This document shows positions 1 through 7,235 of a stretch of 12,137 nucleotides of DNA, piece after piece. The translations under genes were made by a program, and so were the position numbers. Below the pieces are notes generated by a model. The model did not search any database. It was not told the origin of the DNA and was given only the letters and a program-made list of their open reading frames with translations. Every line of letters begins with the position of its first letter. The stretch's first letter is position 1. The stretch is from Bacteroidota bacterium (GTDB lineage Bacteria; Bacteroidota; Rhodothermia; Rhodothermales; Rubricoccaceae): contig JADFLK010000018.1 in NCBI GenBank assembly GCA_022564455.1, positions 1 to 12,137 on the forward strand, written 5' to 3'.

Positions 1-1512
1 GGGCGACTAACAGCGCCCGACCCGGCCCTCCGAGAGAACGCGGCCTACCTCTTCGGTCGCGTCCGGGATACGGCGCCCTGGAGGGCCTACGCCGTAGTGG
101 TCCAGAATGCCTTCACGTCGCTTGCGCCCAGCGACCCGGCTCGAATACATCTCATCAAGGCTCTCGGGCGCCTCGACCCACCCTATTTCCCTCGTCTCCA
201 ACATGCTCTTGCCAGCGACCCGGACTGGCGCGTACGCACGAACGCCGCGCAGGCTATAGACAGTCGGGGTGCTAACCTCTTCGAATCCCTGTCGCCCGCC
301 CTCGACGATTCGAGTCTTCACGTCGCGCAATCGGCAGCGATCGCACTGGCTGAGAACGCGGCAAACATCCCTCCTTCTCGGGTGACGATGCTGACTGGGC
401 GAATAGCCTCTAGCAACAGTGAATGGCTCGTAGTGGGCCACCTCCTACCCATCTTCATCTATCATGGCCGAGTCCTGTCGGACAGCAGCCGCATCCAAAC
501 TGCGCTCGACTGGATCGCTGCGCAAGAGAATCCGCTCGCTCGCGCCCTCGGCCTCTCGGCCCTTGGCGGCGGCGGAGACCCCCGGACTCTCGACCTCCTC
601 TTTCGGGAAGCCCACGCCGAGGACCCCCGCATTGCCTACGCGGCCCTAGAAGCCCTCAAGGACCGATGGAATGACACGCGTGAGACGGCGGACGCCCAGC
701 GGTTCTACACCACGTTCGCCGACGGCGTCGCCCGGCGCGACCTGGCAACGGCCTACGCCTCGGCCCCAATCCTCAGCGATTCGCTGTTTCGCCCGTTCGA
801 CCCTGGTACGCATCTCCGTTCCGTGTACGCCGAAATGGCGGCCCCGCTCGATATCGAGCCGATGGTGGAGATCATCAAGGCCGTCGGCGAGATCCGCGAT
901 GGGCAGGAGATCACTTTTCTCGTGGACGTCGTGTTGCTGTCCCACCACCCGGTTTTGCGAGAAGCGGCGGAGGAGGCGCTGAACGGCCGGTTGGATGAAG
1001 GTATTGAGGTCGAGGCGCGCGGCGAAACCGTGCCGGCAACCGTACTGATTGACTGGGACCAGCTAGCGGAGTACGGCCCGAGGCCCCTGCTGACGCTGTT
1101 CACGGAGCACGGCCCCATTGTTGTTGAGATGGACGCCGAGCAGGCCCCGCAGACCGTCCAGAAGCTCATTCGCTCCACCATCCGCGGGGATTACGACGGT
1201 GTGCCCTTCCACCGCGTTGTGCCCAACTTCGTCATCCAGGGTGGCGACTACTTCCGCGAGGACGGCTTCGGCGGGCCGGAGGTAGCCATCCGCAGCGAGT
1301 TCACGCGCATCCGCTACACGACAGGAACGGCAGGCATCGCCAGCTCAGGCAAAGACACCGAGGGCGTCCAGTACTTCATCACCCACAGCATGCAGCCCCA
1401 CCTCGACGGGCGCTACACGGCCTTCGGCCGGGTCATCCACGGGCAGGATGTCGTGGATGTGATCCAGCAGGGGGATGTGGTGGTGAGGGCGATGGTCGTG
1501 AAGGATGAGTGA
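1..1512 (+). CDS. HEAT-repeat protein with C-terminal cyclophilin-type peptidyl-prolyl isomerase domain (5' partial)
   Basis: The frame is open from base 1, so the true start lies outside the window; 503 codons are visible. Residues 1 to about 340 are helical repeats of HEAT type, for example DPALRENAAYLFGRV at the very start and later DPDWRVRTNAAQAI and EDPRIAYAALEAL. From about residue 361 to the end is a cyclophilin fold that catalyses cis-trans isomerisation of Xaa-Pro bonds. The active-site segment FHRVVPNFVIQGGD keeps the catalytic Arg (residue 405), Phe and Gln. The second segment GVQYFIT...LDGRYTAFGRV is also intact. At the positions of human CypA Trp121 and His126 there are His and Tyr; the missing Trp is common in bacterial, cyclosporin-insensitive forms. 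The HEAT part probably binds partner proteins (inference). The export signal, if any, is off the window. Confidence 0.93.
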   Translation, partial: GRLTAPDPALRENAAYLFGRVRDTAPWRAYAVVVQNAFTSLAPSDPARIHLIKALGRLDPPYFPRLQHALASDPDWRVRTNAAQAIDSRGANLFESLSPALDDSSLHVAQSAAIALAENAANIPPSRVTMLTGRIASSNSEWLVVGHLLPIFIYHGRVLSDSSRIQTALDWIAAQENPLARALGLSALGGGGDPRTLDLLFREAHAEDPRIAYAALEALKDRWNDTRETADAQRFYTTFADGVARRDLATAYASAPILSDSLFRPFDPGTHLRSVYAEMAAPLDIEPMVEIIKAVGEIRDGQEITFLVDVVLLSHHPVLREAAEEALNGRLDEGIEVEARGETVPATVLIDWDQLAEYGPRPLLTLFTEHGPIVVEMDAEQAPQTVQKLIRSTIRGDYDGVPFHRVVPNFVIQGGDYFREDGFGGPEVAIRSEFTRIRYTTGTAGIASSGKDTEGVQYFITHSMQPHLDGRYTAFGRVIHGQDVVDVIQQGDVVVRAMVVKDE

Positions 1513-1825
1513 GTGTTTAATGTCCTCTTCTTATCACTCGTTCTCGATTAGCAGTATTCAGTGGTGACGTGGTTGCTTAATCAGTCGTCTCTACTGGCAG
1601 ACGCATTGTGGATCAGCTTGCCGTGCTGAGCTACAAAGCTCACCAGAATCTCTTGGTTGTTGATGTGGCTTGTATCTGGTTCACGCAACTTCTTTTTCCA
1701 CTACTTGAAGTACTATTCCAAATCAGTCGGTGTCATTCTGTAAATCTGCTACAACTTGATCCCCTCATAGACTGCCAAGCTCTAGGAAGAGCGAAGTACG
1801 GTACAGTTTACGGAACCGGATTAGT
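1513..1825. other. AT-rich intergenic gap between two convergent genes
   Basis: These 313 bases separate the cyclophilin gene from the kinase-like gene, whose 3' ends face each other. Base composition drops: two 60-base lines counted by hand (1621-1680 and 1681-1740) are about 48% and 40% GC against about 60-65% in the flanking genes. Short inverted repeats are present (GCTCT/AGAGC near 1780, TACTT/AAGTA near 1705), but none is followed by a convincing T-run, so no terminator is called. A plus-strand frame starting at 1608 is open but runs 133 bases into the kinase-like gene and resembles nothing. A minus-strand frame broken by amber codons is listed separately. Confidence 0.6.
1581..1736 (-). 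pseudogene. Possible small coding remnant interrupted by two amber codons
   Basis: Reading the minus strand from an ATG at 1736 gives a hydrophilic peptide that looks protein-like: MTPTDLE, a TAG, YFK, a second TAG, then about 39 residues including WKKKLREPDTSHINNQ and FVAQHGKLIHNAS before a TGA. Without the two TAG codons this would be a 49-residue product. I do not recognise a family. It may be the decayed end of a transferred gene, a gene with amber readthrough, or chance. No Shine-Dalgarno sequence or promoter supports it, and it lies in the AT-rich gap. Confidence is low. Confidence 0.15.
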
Positions 1826-2986
1826 TCACGACCTCCCAAACGACCCTCCCTGCAACATCGACGCGCTGGCGGGCTCGTGGTGGTGGAGGACGCGTTCCAG
1901 AGAAGTGTATACCAGATCGCCCATGGTGTGGCACTCGGCAAATACCGGGTCGTCGTAATGTTCAGCCAGTTGGCCAGAGAGCCGCCATACGTTCGCCTGC
2001 GATGAGATCAAATCCTCCCGCATCACCTGCATCAGCCTACCGTAGCGGCCCTTGCTGGCCCTCAGCCGCCCGGCGATTAGAGCCCGTTCCTCGCGCTGGT
2101 ACTGGTCTACCGTGCGTGGTGTCATGTGCTCCATTCCGAGGGCAATCATGGGGTTGTTTTGCGGGTAGAATTGCGGCAGGTACACCTGCTTTTTGCCGTG
2201 GTGGCTCTGCTGGTCGAAGTCGATGGGCCTCATGCGATACTGCATCTTCTCGAAGTCGGGCGTGATATCGATCACGAAATTGCCCGAGTGCATGTCGCCG
2301 AGCAGCCGAACGAAACACCGTTCGTTGAACTTTACGAACTCCTTGGCCAGTCGCACCCCGTTGAAGCGGTTTTTGGGCATGTTCTCACGGATGAACTTAT
2401 CGGCCGGGATGCCCACGATGTGCTCCTCAATCAGCGTGTCGCCGTGGATGAGGTAGTTGATGCGGTTCGGCGAAAGGATGTGCTCCAGTTCAAGGCCGTA
2501 GATGCGGTTGGCATCCACGCGCTTGATATAGAAGTAGTCGAAGTTTTCGTTCAGCGCGTTGACGATGCGCACGCGGAACGGCAGGGTGTTGCCGTAAAGG
2601 CACATATCCACGCGGTCGATGAAGAGGTGCTCGACCGTGGAGAGGTCGCCATCCGATTTCAGCAGCGCGTAAGTGAGCCGCATCGCCTCGTGGATCTCCG
2701 CCTGCTCCGTTGGCCCAAAGAAGACCGTGTTCCAGAGTGTGTCGTTGCCCTGTTCGTCGTAGAGGGCCACCGCGTTATCGTGCCGCACGAGGCTGTCGAA
2801 GTCGGCGCCTTTCGAGACGACGCGGTTGTAGCCCTCGAGGTACTCGAGGAAGTAGTCGCTGACCGGGTAGACGGGCTTCTTCTTCGAGATGAGGTTGAGC
2901 TTGCGGGCATCCGGCCGCCGCACGCGAGCCGCTTCCGCAGCCGCGAGGGTAGCAGCAGGATTTTCGGATGGAGGCCGTCCGCTCAT
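1826..2986 (-). CDS. Kinase-fold protein (APH/protein-kinase-like) translationally coupled to bshA
   Basis: This 386-residue protein has the landmarks of the protein-kinase/aminoglycoside-phosphotransferase fold. There is a candidate ATP-binding lysine in YIKRVD (Lys155) and a candidate helix-C Glu in GLELEHI (near 167). A hinge-like LIEEHIVGIP spans 185-194, a catalytic-loop motif GDMHSGNF spans 230-237 (APH enzymes have GDxHxGN), and a metal-binding IDFDQQ spans 255-260. The first 150 residues and the last 120 match nothing I know, so the substrate (small molecule, sugar or protein) is unknown. The ATG at 2986 was chosen because it overlaps the bshA stop in an ATGA junction; an open frame extends upstream only as a shadow of bshA. 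Coupling suggests a role with bacillithiol synthesis or a nearby process (inference). No signal peptide, so probably cytoplasmic. Confidence 0.8.
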   Translation of the reverse strand: MSGRPPSENPAATLAAAEAARVRRPDARKLNLISKKKPVYPVSDYFLEYLEGYNRVVSKGADFDSLVRHDNAVALYDEQGNDTLWNTVFFGPTEQAEIHEAMRLTYALLKSDGDLSTVEHLFIDRVDMCLYGNTLPFRVRIVNALNENFDYFYIKRVDANRIYGLELEHILSPNRINYLIHGDTLIEEHIVGIPADKFIRENMPKNRFNGVRLAKEFVKFNERCFVRLLGDMHSGNFVIDITPDFEKMQYRMRPIDFDQQSHHGKKQVYLPQFYPQNNPMIALGMEHMTPRTVDQYQREERALIAGRLRASKGRYGRLMQVMREDLISSQANVWRLSGQLAEHYDDPVFAECHTMGDLVYTSLERVLHHHEPASASMLQGGSFGRS

Positions 2987-4179
2987 GCGCGCACCCGCTC
3001 GATGGCCTCCGCCTGTTCGTCCATCACGTGCTGGTAGTAGGCCTCGTACAGCGGCACGATGTGCTCGATCCCGAACGTCTGCGAAGCGCGTTGGAGCGCC
3101 GCATCCGCCATCTTTCGGTGGAGAGCATCGTTCGTCAGAATCTGCCGCGACGCGGCCGTCATCGCCTCGACATCCCCAAGCGGACAAAGGAAGCCGGTTT
3201 CGCCGTGGATGTTCAGTTCGGGCAAACCGCCGATATCCGTCGACACCACGGGCACGCCGCAGGCCATCGCCTCCAGCGCCGCGAGGCCGAACGTCTCGCT
3301 GCCCGAGGGCATCAGGAAGAGGTCGGCGATGGAGAGGATTTCCTCGACGGGCTCCTGCTTGCCGAGGAAGCGCACCTCATGGTAGATATCCAGCTCGCGG
3401 GCCAGCTCCTCGCAGGCGCAACGGTCGGGGCCGTCCCCCACCATGAGCATCTTCACGCCGCCAGGCCGCCCGTAGAGGCGGTGGCCCTCCGGCCAGACGC
3501 CCTCCGAAAAAAGCTGGTGAAAGATATGAATGACGTCGAGCGTTCGCTTTACCTCGCGGAAGTTGGAGACGTGGACGATCAGCTGCTCGCCTTCCGGGCA
3601 GATGGCTTGTTTGAAGTGGTCCTTGGGCGTCCGCTGAAAGCGCTCGATGTCCACGAAGTTGGGGATGACCTCGATGGCGCGCTCCACGTTGAAGTGCTCG
3701 TACGTTTCACGGCGTAGCCAATCGCTGACAGACGTAACGCCGTCCGAGGCATTGATCGAGTGCTCCACCACGGGCCGGTACGACGCATCCTGGCCTACCA
3801 GCGTGATGTCGGTGCCGTGGAGGGTCGTTATCACGGGTACGTGGCGGCCTTCGCCATCCAGAATCTCGCGGGCCAGCACCGCGCTGGTAGCGTGAGGGAT
3901 CGCGTAGTGGACGTGCAGCAGGTCGAGATTTTCGTGGCGGACGACATCCACCATTTTGCTCGTCAGCGCAATGGCGTAAGGCGGGTACTCGAAAAGCGGG
4001 TACGTGTCAACGCGGACCTCGTGGAAGTACAGCCGCTCGGCCACGTGGTCGAGCCGCATGGGGAGGTCGTACGCGATGAAGTGTACCTCGTGCCCACGCG
4101 CGACCAGCGCCTTACCGAGCTCGGTAGCCACAACGCCGGAGCCGCCGAACGTAGGGTAGCAGGTGATGCCTATTTTCAT
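2983..4179 (-). CDS. bshA: N-acetyl-alpha-D-glucosaminyl L-malate synthase (bacillithiol synthesis, first step)
   Basis: BshA is a GT4 glycosyltransferase with a GT-B fold. It joins GlcNAc from UDP-GlcNAc to L-malate, the first step towards bacillithiol; BshB then deacetylates and BshC adds cysteine. The 398 residues follow BshA of Bacillus along the length: start MKIGITCYPTFGGSGVVATE, YPPYAIALTSKM near 65-76, HVHYAIPHA at 89-97, TTLHGTDIT at 118-126, HVSNFREVKR at 203-212. The nucleotide-sugar E-x7-E motif is at Glu295/Glu303 in ETFGLAALEAMACGVP. A stretch near 224-242 (SEGVWPEGHRLYGRPGG) looks like an insertion relative to Bacillus BshA and makes the protein slightly long. ATG 4179 fits the conserved N-terminus; upstream in-frame residues are not BshA-like. 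No Shine-Dalgarno sequence is visible. It leads a two-gene operon with the kinase-like gene; bshB and bshC are not in the window. Confidence 0.95.
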   Translation of the reverse strand: MKIGITCYPTFGGSGVVATELGKALVARGHEVHFIAYDLPMRLDHVAERLYFHEVRVDTYPLFEYPPYAIALTSKMVDVVRHENLDLLHVHYAIPHATSAVLAREILDGEGRHVPVITTLHGTDITLVGQDASYRPVVEHSINASDGVTSVSDWLRRETYEHFNVERAIEVIPNFVDIERFQRTPKDHFKQAICPEGEQLIVHVSNFREVKRTLDVIHIFHQLFSEGVWPEGHRLYGRPGGVKMLMVGDGPDRCACEELARELDIYHEVRFLGKQEPVEEILSIADLFLMPSGSETFGLAALEAMACGVPVVSTDIGGLPELNIHGETGFLCPLGDVEAMTAASRQILTNDALHRKMADAALQRASQTFGIEHIVPLYEAYYQHVMDEQAEAIERVRA

Positions 4180-4312
4180 AAAGGGAAGGATATTTTGCCG
4201 CAAGTAGGGTGCTCCCTGCAAACTCTCTTCTTTGGATGAGGTTGCGACTGGGAGCTGTTCATTAATTTTCGCGCTCTGTGCGCCACCCAAGTATCCAGAT
4301 ACGGTTGTTTTC
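4180..4312. promoter_or_regulatory. Divergent intergenic region between bshA and the methyltransferase gene
   Basis: These 133 bases must carry the promoters for bshA (minus strand) and the methyltransferase (plus strand), since the two genes start back to back. The segment is AT-richer than bshA. I see no close match to a TTGACA/TATAAT pair and no Shine-Dalgarno sequence before either ATG, as is usual in Bacteroidota-like genomes. No operator palindrome stands out. Confidence 0.4.
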
Positions 4313-5131
4313 ATGCTTGAGAGGATAGCCGAGTTCATTCCGTCGAACTTGCTCCGGTTTATAGGCCGACTTCAATATCGGATACCAGTGCTGGGGCCAA
4401 CGATTCGGCGTGTGGCGGCTCGGATTGCATCAGGGGAAGGCGCCATTCAACGCGGTGTCGGGGTTGGGTTGAAGTTTCACTCGACGGTACCGGTAGCAGG
4501 ATATCGCCTCGGGACGACCGAGCCTGAACTTCAGGAGGCGCTCGCGGAGCATTTGAAAAAAGGCGATGTCGTCTATGACTTGGGCGCCAACGTGGGGTTC
4601 TACACCCTGTTGTCGGCGCGTCTCGTCGGCTCAGAGGGTCATGTCTACGCATTTGAGCCGTATCCGAAATCGGCTGAGACCACGCGGCACAATCTTGCGA
4701 TCAACGGATTTGATCATGGTACGGTGATTAACAAGGCGATCGCCGACAAGCCGGGTCTCGAATGGTTCGAAATGGATACGACCCCGACAACCTTCAGACT
4801 GGGCGAGGATCGTGGCCGGAAGGGCATACTGGTAGAGGTAACCTCGATCGACGCGCTTCTGGAAGAAGGAGAAGTAAGGGCACCAGACTTCCTGAAGATT
4901 GATGTTGAGGGAGCAGAAAAGCGTGTGTTGCTCGGAATGAAAACCACGCTTGGCCTACATCGGCCCACGATATTGTGCGAAGTCCACTATGCTGTCTCCG
5001 ACTTTGAGCAGTTTGTTGTGGACGAACTGGGGCCCCTCGGCTACGAGATAAGAGCCCTTGATGGTGGTCCGATACCACGCAGTGGCGCTCGTTTTCACGT
5101 CCTGATTACACCGAAAGACACTTCCTGCTAA
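4313..5131 (+). CDS. FkbM-family SAM-dependent methyltransferase
   Basis: The 272-residue product is a class I S-adenosylmethionine methyltransferase of the FkbM type, which usually methylates hydroxyl groups on sugars or secondary metabolites. The SAM-binding motif I is VVYDLGANVGFYTL (Asp89-Gly95), the acidic residue ending strand 2 is in YAFEPYP (Glu115), and the family signature FLKIDVEGAEKRVLLGM is at about 194-210. The ATG at 4313 gives a normal N-terminus; an upstream in-frame ATG at 4232 would add 27 unlikely residues. Four 60-base lines counted by hand average about 52% GC, against about 66% in three lines of bshA, which hints at acquisition from elsewhere. It stands alone, with no glycan or natural-product genes beside it, so the acceptor is unknown. 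Its TAA overlaps the stop of the convergent downstream gene. Confidence 0.9.
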   Translation: MLERIAEFIPSNLLRFIGRLQYRIPVLGPTIRRVAARIASGEGAIQRGVGVGLKFHSTVPVAGYRLGTTEPELQEALAEHLKKGDVVYDLGANVGFYTLLSARLVGSEGHVYAFEPYPKSAETTRHNLAINGFDHGTVINKAIADKPGLEWFEMDTTPTTFRLGEDRGRKGILVEVTSIDALLEEGEVRAPDFLKIDVEGAEKRVLLGMKTTLGLHRPTILCEVHYAVSDFEQFVVDELGPLGYEIRALDGGPIPRSGARFHVLITPKDTSC

Positions 5132-6138
5132 CCACCCCCCAGCGTCACGACGACCGGGAAGTGGTCGCTCACCCTCCGAGGGTCGTGTGAGTGGACAAAG
5201 TGAACTTCGCGCAGTCTCCTGTACAACTCGGGCGAAAGCAGGATGTGGTCGATGGCGCTGAACTCGCCGGGGTCGATCCGGTCGTTGTTGTTGCGGTCGT
5301 AGAAAGAAGTAAAACGCTCTCGCTGTGGGACATCGCCCAAAACATTGGCAAGGTCATCCTCGGCCTCCGGACCTGCACGTTTGATACGTTCGAGCACATC
5401 CGTAATAGGTCGGGAGCCCCGGATGTCGAGCGTGGCATCGTCGAAGTCGTTGAAATCGCCAATGGCGATGACGGCGCGCCCCGCCTGCGCTTCCTGCTCC
5501 ACGAAGCGGCGGATGACTTCTGCCTGCACCTCGCGGCGGGGTTTTCGCCCGATGTCGTCCGGGCGGGCAAGAAAATGAACGCCGATCAGCGTAGTCGGCA
5601 CGCCGGCAATAGTCAGGTGCGCCCAGATATTTTTGGACACGCCGTAGAGTTGATCCGTGAGCCCGACAGGCAGGAGTTCGTTCGTGCGCCCAACGGCTTC
5701 GATGGGCAAGCGCGACAGCAGCCCAACATTCTGTCGTGTGAATGTGTCCCTGCCCTCCACGAGGTAGGCCGTGTAGCCAAGCCCGCTCAGGGACTCGGCA
5801 ATCATCATTTCCAGCACGCCCTTCGTTTCGGTTTCGGCGATGACCACAATGTCGGCATCCAGTTGGCGGATGACGCCGGCTACCGCATCGCGGTGAGCCC
5901 GCGCGGCTTCGGGGTTCGACTTCCACGGGAAGTTCGCGCCGCCTTCTTCGCCCTCGCCGTCAAACAAGAACTCGCCGTTGAACGTCGCAATCCGGATGCC
6001 TTCGGTACGGTACTGCGGCGGCCCGCTCGGCGCGAAGACTCCCGGGCCGGTTCCACCTCCCGGTTCCGGCTGCGAGCACTTCAACCCCGTAATCACCAAA
6101 AGTGCCAGGAGGAGGGGGAGAAGGCGAACGGTGGGCAT
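5128..6138 (-). CDS. Exported endonuclease/exonuclease/phosphatase-family hydrolase
   Basis: A 336-residue metal-dependent phosphoesterase of the DNase I-like (EEP) fold. All core motifs are present: IATFNGEF (Asn54), VIAETE (metal-binding Glu102), GVHFLAR (His188), AIGDFNDF (Asp228, Asn230), AIDHIL (Asp297) and SDHFPVV (Asp325, His326). The N-terminus is a signal sequence (MPTVRLLPLLLALLVITGLKCSQ) followed by a Pro/Gly-rich linker. Cys21 could be a lipoprotein acylation site, but Lys at -1 departs from the usual lipobox, so soluble secretion is equally possible. Residues 281-292 form an EF-hand-like calcium loop just before the AIDHIL motif. ATG 6138 is preferred to an in-frame TTG two codons upstream. 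Substrate (nucleic acid, lipid or inositol phosphate) cannot be read from the sequence. No Shine-Dalgarno sequence is seen. Confidence 0.92.
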   Translation of the reverse strand: MPTVRLLPLLLALLVITGLKCSQPEPGGGTGPGVFAPSGPPQYRTEGIRIATFNGEFLFDGEGEEGGANFPWKSNPEAARAHRDAVAGVIRQLDADIVVIAETETKGVLEMMIAESLSGLGYTAYLVEGRDTFTRQNVGLLSRLPIEAVGRTNELLPVGLTDQLYGVSKNIWAHLTIAGVPTTLIGVHFLARPDDIGRKPRREVQAEVIRRFVEQEAQAGRAVIAIGDFNDFDDATLDIRGSRPITDVLERIKRAGPEAEDDLANVLGDVPQRERFTSFYDRNNNDRIDPGEFSAIDHILLSPELYRRLREVHFVHSHDPRRVSDHFPVVVTLGGG

Positions 6139-6186
6139 TACCAAGATGCTAGTGCGAGGTTAACAGCTTGGAAGATAGAGGCCACC

Positions 6187-6229
6187 AAACAAAAACAACG
6201 AAGGCGAGCCTTACGGGGCCCGCCTTCGT
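6187..6229 (-). terminator. Rho-independent terminator of the cell-wall hydrolase gene
   Basis: A perfect 9-base inverted repeat, ACGAAGGCG (6198-6206) and CGCCTTCGT (6221-6229), encloses a 14-base GC-rich loop that can pair further. On the minus strand the stem is followed directly by TTGTTTTTGTTT, the pattern of an intrinsic terminator. It sits 52 bases past the stop of the hydrolase gene and before the EEP gene start, so the two are probably separate transcripts. Confidence 0.85.
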
Positions 6230-6280
6230 GGGGGACGACAACCGCGTTACGGCGCGGAGGTCGAGGTAATGGTTCCGGCG

Positions 6281-6904
6281 TCAGGAAATGCCGGAGTAGA
6301 AGCGGAACCGGCGCGCATCTATGCGTTGGTTCATCAACCGAACGGGCCGCTGGCCTCGGGTCCAGCGTGGCACCCTGCCTCGCATGGAGCGCTCGCTGTA
6401 GAAATGACGCGTGGTGATGGCAAACGGCCGCTCGGATTCGTCCGAGTAATAAACATCGTGCGCTACTTTCATGGTGCGCAGCCATCCGCGTGCGTCGGAG
6501 TAAGGCGAGAGGCTGATGTAGAAGCGGCGCTTCCGGCTGCCACGATTGAAGGCGCTGAACTGGTACGGATCGAGCACCACGCCGCGGAACGAAGATTCGC
6601 CGCGGTAGCGCGTTTCCACGCGGTTGCGGACTACCCAGGCTACGAGTGCCTGCTCTTCTGCGCGCTTGGTTTCCGAGTAGATGCAACGCGCCAGCCAGAG
6701 CACGTTGTTGTTGATCGTCTCGCGGGAAAACTCCGGAACGTCGGTCCCGAGTGTTTGGCTCACGCTAACCATCGGCACGATTCGGCCCGTGGATACGCCG
6801 GCCGTAACCGGGCTGAGCATCTGGAACGCCGAGAGCATCGTTACCGCAAGCACGGCAATTGCCAAGACGGGGACCATGAAGGTATTTTTACCCAGAGGGC
6901 GCAT
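6281..6904 (-). CDS. Cell wall hydrolase, SleB-like (Hydrolase_2 family)
   Basis: The 207-residue product has an N-terminal membrane segment (about residues 9-30, MVPVLAIAVLAVTMLSAFQM) and a catalytic domain at about 65-207. The domain matches the SleB/CwlJ family, whose characterised members act as lytic transglycosylases or amidases on peptidoglycan. The hallmark segment is IYSETKRAEEQALVAWVVRNRV (Glu78 the likely catalytic acid), followed by GVVLDPYQFSAFN at 108-120 and TTRHFYS at 164-170. No peptidoglycan-binding domain is present. The protein probably works in the periplasm, anchored to the inner membrane, in wall remodelling; a spore-germination role is unlikely in this lineage. ATG 6904 keeps a short charged N-terminus before the membrane helix; Met10 is an alternative. 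There is no Shine-Dalgarno sequence. Confidence 0.87.
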   Translation of the reverse strand: MRPLGKNTFMVPVLAIAVLAVTMLSAFQMLSPVTAGVSTGRIVPMVSVSQTLGTDVPEFSRETINNNVLWLARCIYSETKRAEEQALVAWVVRNRVETRYRGESSFRGVVLDPYQFSAFNRGSRKRRFYISLSPYSDARGWLRTMKVAHDVYYSDESERPFAITTRHFYSERSMRGRVPRWTRGQRPVRLMNQRIDARRFRFYSGIS

Positions 6905-7235
6905 TGGGTATGACGTGCTAGTGGGGTGTGCGCAGAGGAGCGATACTGGGTGCGCGGTGTGTGGGTTAGCGAATACCTTGCCGGTACGGCATTTGGCTTG
7001 TGAAGAGTATGTTGGCGGTCCCAACCCGGCACAGAAACGTGCCGCGCTTGTTTTACCGTTGCTACTATAAATGCAGCTATCTCGCACCAAAGGCCACTGA
7101 CACAAGCCAGGATGGGCTCTGTTGAGATCGTATCAATACCCTGTGAGGCACGTGTACGGGGGTTGTTTGGTGCGAGGGAATCACCGCCGCCGCCTTCTTT
7201 CCGAAACACCGTGTCTTATTTAGCCTCCCGGCCGC
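6905..7235. promoter_or_regulatory. 331-base divergent intergenic region between the cell-wall hydrolase and pdxB
   Basis: Both neighbours start here and read away from each other. No convincing open frame is found. There is a 6-base stem CGGCAC/GTGCCG at 7027-7044 followed by a T-rich stretch at 7048-7054. A TATAAA box at 7066-7071 has no well-spaced -35 partner. The last bases before pdxB (CTTATTTAGCCTCCC) carry no Shine-Dalgarno sequence. I saw no tRNA-like cloverleaf. Confidence 0.5.

Noticed and set aside
1608..1958. Plus-strand 116-codon frame in the AT-rich gap
   Set aside because: It runs 133 bases into the 3' end of the convergent kinase-like gene, has no ribosome site and resembles no family.
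2126..3037. Plus-strand open frame of 303 codons opposite the kinase-like gene
   Set aside because: It is antisense to a gene with clear kinase motifs, its product is a Val/His/Asp/Glu-rich shadow without domains, and it crosses the kinase start.
5191..6417. Plus-strand open frame of 408 codons opposite the EEP gene
   Set aside because: It overlaps the complete EEP gene, a strong terminator and the end of the cell-wall hydrolase gene; no motif or start signal supports it.
6950..6990. tRNA-like T-arm (GGTTAGCGAATACC)
   Set aside because: The stem is only three pairs and no acceptor, D or anticodon arm can be built around it.
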